Shown here: positions 8,107-10,957 of the stretch, one piece after another | Position numbering within the stretch: the stretch's first letter is position 1 | How the letters are laid out: each line of letters starts with the position of its first letter | Source of the DNA: Euperipatoides rowelli | Lineage: Eukaryota; Onychophora; Udeonychophora; Euonychophora; Peripatopsidae | Length of the DNA: 10,957 nt | Direction: 5' to 3' (one strand) | Assembly: GCA_003024985.2 (NCBI GenBank) | Contig: PXIH01S0000722.1 | The notes under the pieces: generated by a model | Databases searched by the model: none | Told to the model about the DNA's origin: nothing | What the model saw: the letters and a program-made list of their open reading frames with translations, nothing else | Position numbers and translations under genes: made by a program

Positions 8107-9010
8107 AGTCATGGCACGCTTATGATGGTGAAACCACCAATAAACAAGTAAAAATATAACAGACCTGGAAAAACAGAGAGCCTAGAGTCCTTAGGAGCAT
8201 TTAAAGTGGAAAAATAATTCAATCGAGAATCCACTGCTCTTAAAGATTCAAACTGAAATGAACAATCATCATTCATGTCTGAATTAAACTAAACAAGAAA
8301 ATAATATACAAATATATACATTGAAGAAAAAAACTATGTACGAAGAGATTTCAAAGCAGCCATATTTGGGCGCTTACTACCATACAAAGGGGGAGGGGCT
8401 AAAAGTATTAACTTAAAAATTTGATTTTTAAATAACTTTTTTTATTTGTGGAATTTTTTTTTTTATAACATTGTAATTATATTTGTTTATTATTTTTTTT
8501 TTAAATGAAATCATAAAAAAAAATCCATCTTTGTAAGAATCCCATCCGTCCCAGATTACCCAAGACAGTACCATTTTATTTTTAAAAAATGTCCCAGTGT
8601 CCCCTAAAGACTTGACCAGGATGCAAAATGTTCCTATTTTTGATAATAGTTACAAATGTCACTAGTAAAATACATTTTAATATTCATTGTAATTTATTAA
8701 AGTTGAAGCCCAAACCTTTAATTCAGTATTTAAAAAGAAAAATAATGCACAGTCTACACTCTAGAGTTTAAATTATATTATTTTTAAATATTATCGTAAG
8801 AATTATAATCTGTGAGTCGTGTTGAGTTGCCATGAACTCTATTCAGTCATTTCCAGCTTTTAAAAACAGTATGTTGATTTGTTTACGATTTTCAATATGG
8901 TGAGCTGGTCAGTATTCAAGCTATTTATTCTTTATTTTGATAATATTAATTAGGTACTTTTTTAGTATGCACCTCTTGATTATCAGAGGGTTGGAGAATA
9001 ATAGTAAGAG
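8107..9010. other. AT-rich non-coding region
   Basis: No gene is seen. T- and A-rich low-complexity sequence dominates 8400-8530. A less AT-rich patch at about 8530-8635 has GTCCCAG twice (starting near 8549 and 8592) but has no open frame of use. Confidence 0.55.
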
Positions 9011-9031
9011 TTAGGGTTGAGGGTAAGGGTA
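9011..9031 (+). repeat. Degenerate telomere-like tract
   Basis: ttagggttgagggtaagggt reads as three adjacent degenerate copies of the metazoan telomere repeat TTAGGG (one exact, two variants). It is only about 20 bp, so chance or descent from a small interstitial telomeric insertion are both possible. Confidence 0.4.
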
Positions 9032-9735
9032 GCCATTTCAATCATGATAAATTAATAAATACTGGGGGTTATCTATAGATACTTGTGAAAAATCAGGAGA
9101 GAAACTAAAAAACATCCATTATTTGTAGAAAATAATTGGAAAAATAAAGTGTTCCCTTAAACAATAATAAATCTTTAGTAGGTTGTTCCATCTGCCGTAG
9201 AGTTTTTTCAATTATTTTTGATTGAAAATAAAATACAATTTTATAAAATAAGCATTAAATGAAGTTTTACTTCCAAAATTAAATTTCTACCAAGGAAAAT
9301 ATTACTGCCAATAGAAATGAGGGAAGCAAATTAATGGAATCACTTTGTTTATTCTTCTATTACACTGGACTACACTATAATTTTCATAGAAAAATATTGC
9401 TTAACAAAATGCAATTTTTTACGGATGGAATCTAAATAACAGTGGAGTTGGCTTGAGGAAAATATATTTTGCTAGACAAGGACTATGTAGCCTACTATTT
9501 CTACAAAAATAACAAAAAATACTCAAATTTCACTATTATTAAACTTTTACATAATATGACAGCAAAGATACTTCAGAATTCATTAAAATTTTCAGCGGAA
9601 ATTTTAAGTGCATCAACACCACCGCCATCAATTGAATTGCTTTGTCCCTGGTTTCCTTTATACAAATATGGGAACCCTAATTTTGTGTGACCTTTAAACC
9701 AAACTGTGAGATGACATTTTTCATTGTTATATGGA
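9032..9735. other. AT-rich non-coding region with one more complex patch
   Basis: A small hairpin is at 9205-9228 (ttttcaat/attgaaaa). The patch at about 9590-9710 is less AT-rich and is open on both strands (73 codons forward from 9469, 66 codons reverse to 9573), but neither frame starts convincingly nor shows a known domain. It may be a fragment of a dispersed repeat. Confidence 0.5.
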
Positions 9736-9738
9736 TAT

Positions 9739-9786
9739 AGTATATTAATGTTTTTATTAAGGAATAAAAACATTGATTAATATACT
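9739..9786. repeat. Short inverted repeat, 20-bp stem
   Basis: agtatattaatgtttttatt (9739-9758) pairs with 9763-9786 around a 4-base loop (aagg). The right arm has four extra bases inside the stem, beside a repeated att/gatt; otherwise all 20 positions match. Pairing can be extended outward with bulges (ggata/tatc). It could be the remains of a small fold-back element or a locally generated palindrome. Confidence 0.85.
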
Positions 9787-9789
9787 GTC

Positions 9790-10600
9790 TATCAAAATTA
9801 TTTTGTATTATTTAAAAATGATTTGCATTTGATCAATTTGTCTTTTAGATTTTTTAGGAATCAATCTTTAATTGGAATTGAAAGGATGAAGATAACTGGC
9901 ATAAAATTATTAAATGTCTAGAGATGATAAAAATAATCTTCTTAAAGCATTCATATATACATGGTTACATTTTGACAGTGACAAAATACATTCTACAAAG
10001 AGAAAATGCAATTAAAGAATGGAGTAATGTGTGATGCTTACTACAGCAAAGGATTTAGACTCTAGCAAAGCTGTTGATATAAAGCTGTCTAGAAACTCTA
10101 ACCATTAGTGGCAACTAATTGGGACTCATTGGAATAAAAATATAATGCTTAAATAAATTTAAAAACCTAGTAATGTAAAAAATGCAATTTGTAGAGGTTT
10201 ATTGAGTGGTAAGAAATCCGAGAATTAAAAAAAAAAAACTAAGAAGCTTTTAATTTCGGTTCTTCTTTAAGAGTAGATTAGACCATGCAGAAGAAACATA
10301 AAATCATTACTTTAAGTAAATAGATTACTTTGTAATATAAAAACATTCTTTTTTTATAAACCAAAAATAGCCAATAAAGATAAATAGGACTATTTGAAAA
10401 GCAGCTAACATTCATTATGCTAAATAATTTCTTTTTTTTAATCATAAAATGGTTAATTTATTGTTTTTATATGCAAGTTTTTTTCCTTTACATAGTATAG
10501 GCTATAGACTAAAAATTTATTTTTTATATATGCATATGCCTTTAGTTCTTTGGACCACACAAAACTATTAACTGGCCCAGTATATTTAGGGACTTTGATG
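9790..10600. other. AT-rich non-coding region
   Basis: No gene or RNA gene is seen. A 12-base A run lies near 10228-10239 and T runs near 10350 and 10432. Nothing else stands out. Confidence 0.55.
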
Positions 10601-10659
10601 GCAAGTTGAGTGCATTGAAATAAATCCTGAAAATGTGTCCAATAAGGAGAGTGGTACTA

Positions 10660-10710
10660 TATTGAAGTGGTAAAGTCTGTCTGGGTTCCATACCATGGGT
10701 ATAAAAAGGC
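10660..10710 (+). repeat. Possible decayed tRNA-derived (SINE-like) head
   Basis: ggttccatacc at 10684-10694 matches the tRNA B-box consensus GGTTCRANNCC at about 9 of 11 positions, and gaagtgg at 10663-10669 resembles the end of an A box. The spacing is about 15 bases, much shorter than in a tRNA, and no cloverleaf can be drawn. The match may be chance. A TATA-like tataaaaagg follows at 10700-10709, without evidence of a promoter. Confidence 0.15.
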
Positions 10711-10793
10711 CACTTAAAGGGTTCCAGATGAAGACAACAATAGTAATCTTGGTGAAGAGTTTTCTTCAGAGTGACATGGTGAAACTGGTGATC

Positions 10794-10855
10794 CTTTCTT
10801 CAGGAATATTATAAAGAAAGCATCACCACTTCTTCCAGGAATAATATGAAGAAGG
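10794..10855 (+). repeat. Two-copy ~35-bp degenerate direct repeat
   Basis: ctttcttcaggaatattat from 10794 is repeated in changed form as cttcttccaggaataatat from 10829. Each copy begins with CTT(T)CTT and ends with AAGAA(A)G, so each can also fold as a small hairpin. A related ttttcttcag occurs just upstream at 10760-10769. The 66-codon reverse frame across this area (10714-10914) has no recognisable features. Confidence 0.55.
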
Positions 10856-10938
10856 TCATAGAGATTAGACGTGATTATTAACCCTGCAGTCGTCGTGGTA
10901 TTTATTAAATACATAATCCATTTTTAAAAATTAATTTC

Positions 10939-10957
10939 TAGCTAATGCGCTTAGCTA
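10939..10957. other. Small hairpin at the window end
   Basis: tagctaa and ttagcta form a 7-bp stem around tgcgc. The window ends at the last base of the stem, so a longer structure cannot be judged. Confidence 0.6.

Noticed and set aside
9469-9773. Facing frames of 73 codons (+) and 66 codons (-)
   Set aside because: Both strands are open over the same patch, starts are unconvincing, and no domain could be named. A repeat fragment is possible but not shown.
10660-10735. Intact tRNA gene
   Set aside because: Only a B-box-like motif is present; A-box spacing is wrong and no acceptor, D or anticodon stems can be drawn.

Overview
This window looks like non-coding DNA from an animal nuclear genome, most likely a marine or freshwater invertebrate; a mollusc would fit, but that is inference. 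The reasons are strong A+T richness (roughly two thirds to 70% by eye), many long A and T homopolymers, (ATT)n microsatellites, several diverged tandem and inverted repeats, a short TTAGGG-like tract, and no open frame with the length or composition of a conserved protein. The longest frame (121 codons) is a product of poly-T and AT-rich sequence. No protein-coding gene, rRNA, intact tRNA or CRISPR array can be supported. The sequence is best read as intergenic or intronic.

Layout. 1-161: minisatellite of alternating 18- and 16-bp GTTAAC-headed monomers (34-bp dimers), cut by the window edge. About 499-968: four diverged ~125-130 bp tandem units, each with the same leading module, with guanine-rich tails that can form G-quadruplexes. 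About 970-2668: AT-rich sequence with isolated poly-G, polypurine and poly-C tracts. 2669-3912: the main feature, a very long, almost spacerless inverted repeat with ~610 and ~630 bp arms, a 5-nt centre and about 90% arm identity by eye. 3913-7740: AT-rich sequence with two (ATT)n microsatellites, homopolymers and one weak exon-like island near 6818-6858. 7743-8106: a small GC-rich island with a hairpin, a canonical G-quadruplex, a second hairpin and a ~54-65 bp tandem repeat, bracketed by a 10-bp direct repeat. 8107-10600: AT-rich sequence with a telomere-like tract and a 20-bp hairpin at 9739-9786. 10600-10957: a more complex stretch with a weak tRNA-like motif, a small duplication and a hairpin at the window end.

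No genes work together here. The strongest candidate for biological activity is the 1.24-kb palindrome: if transcribed, it would fold into a long double-stranded RNA hairpin, a possible source of small RNAs, and as DNA it would be expected to be unstable. All other points are modest and are graded accordingly.
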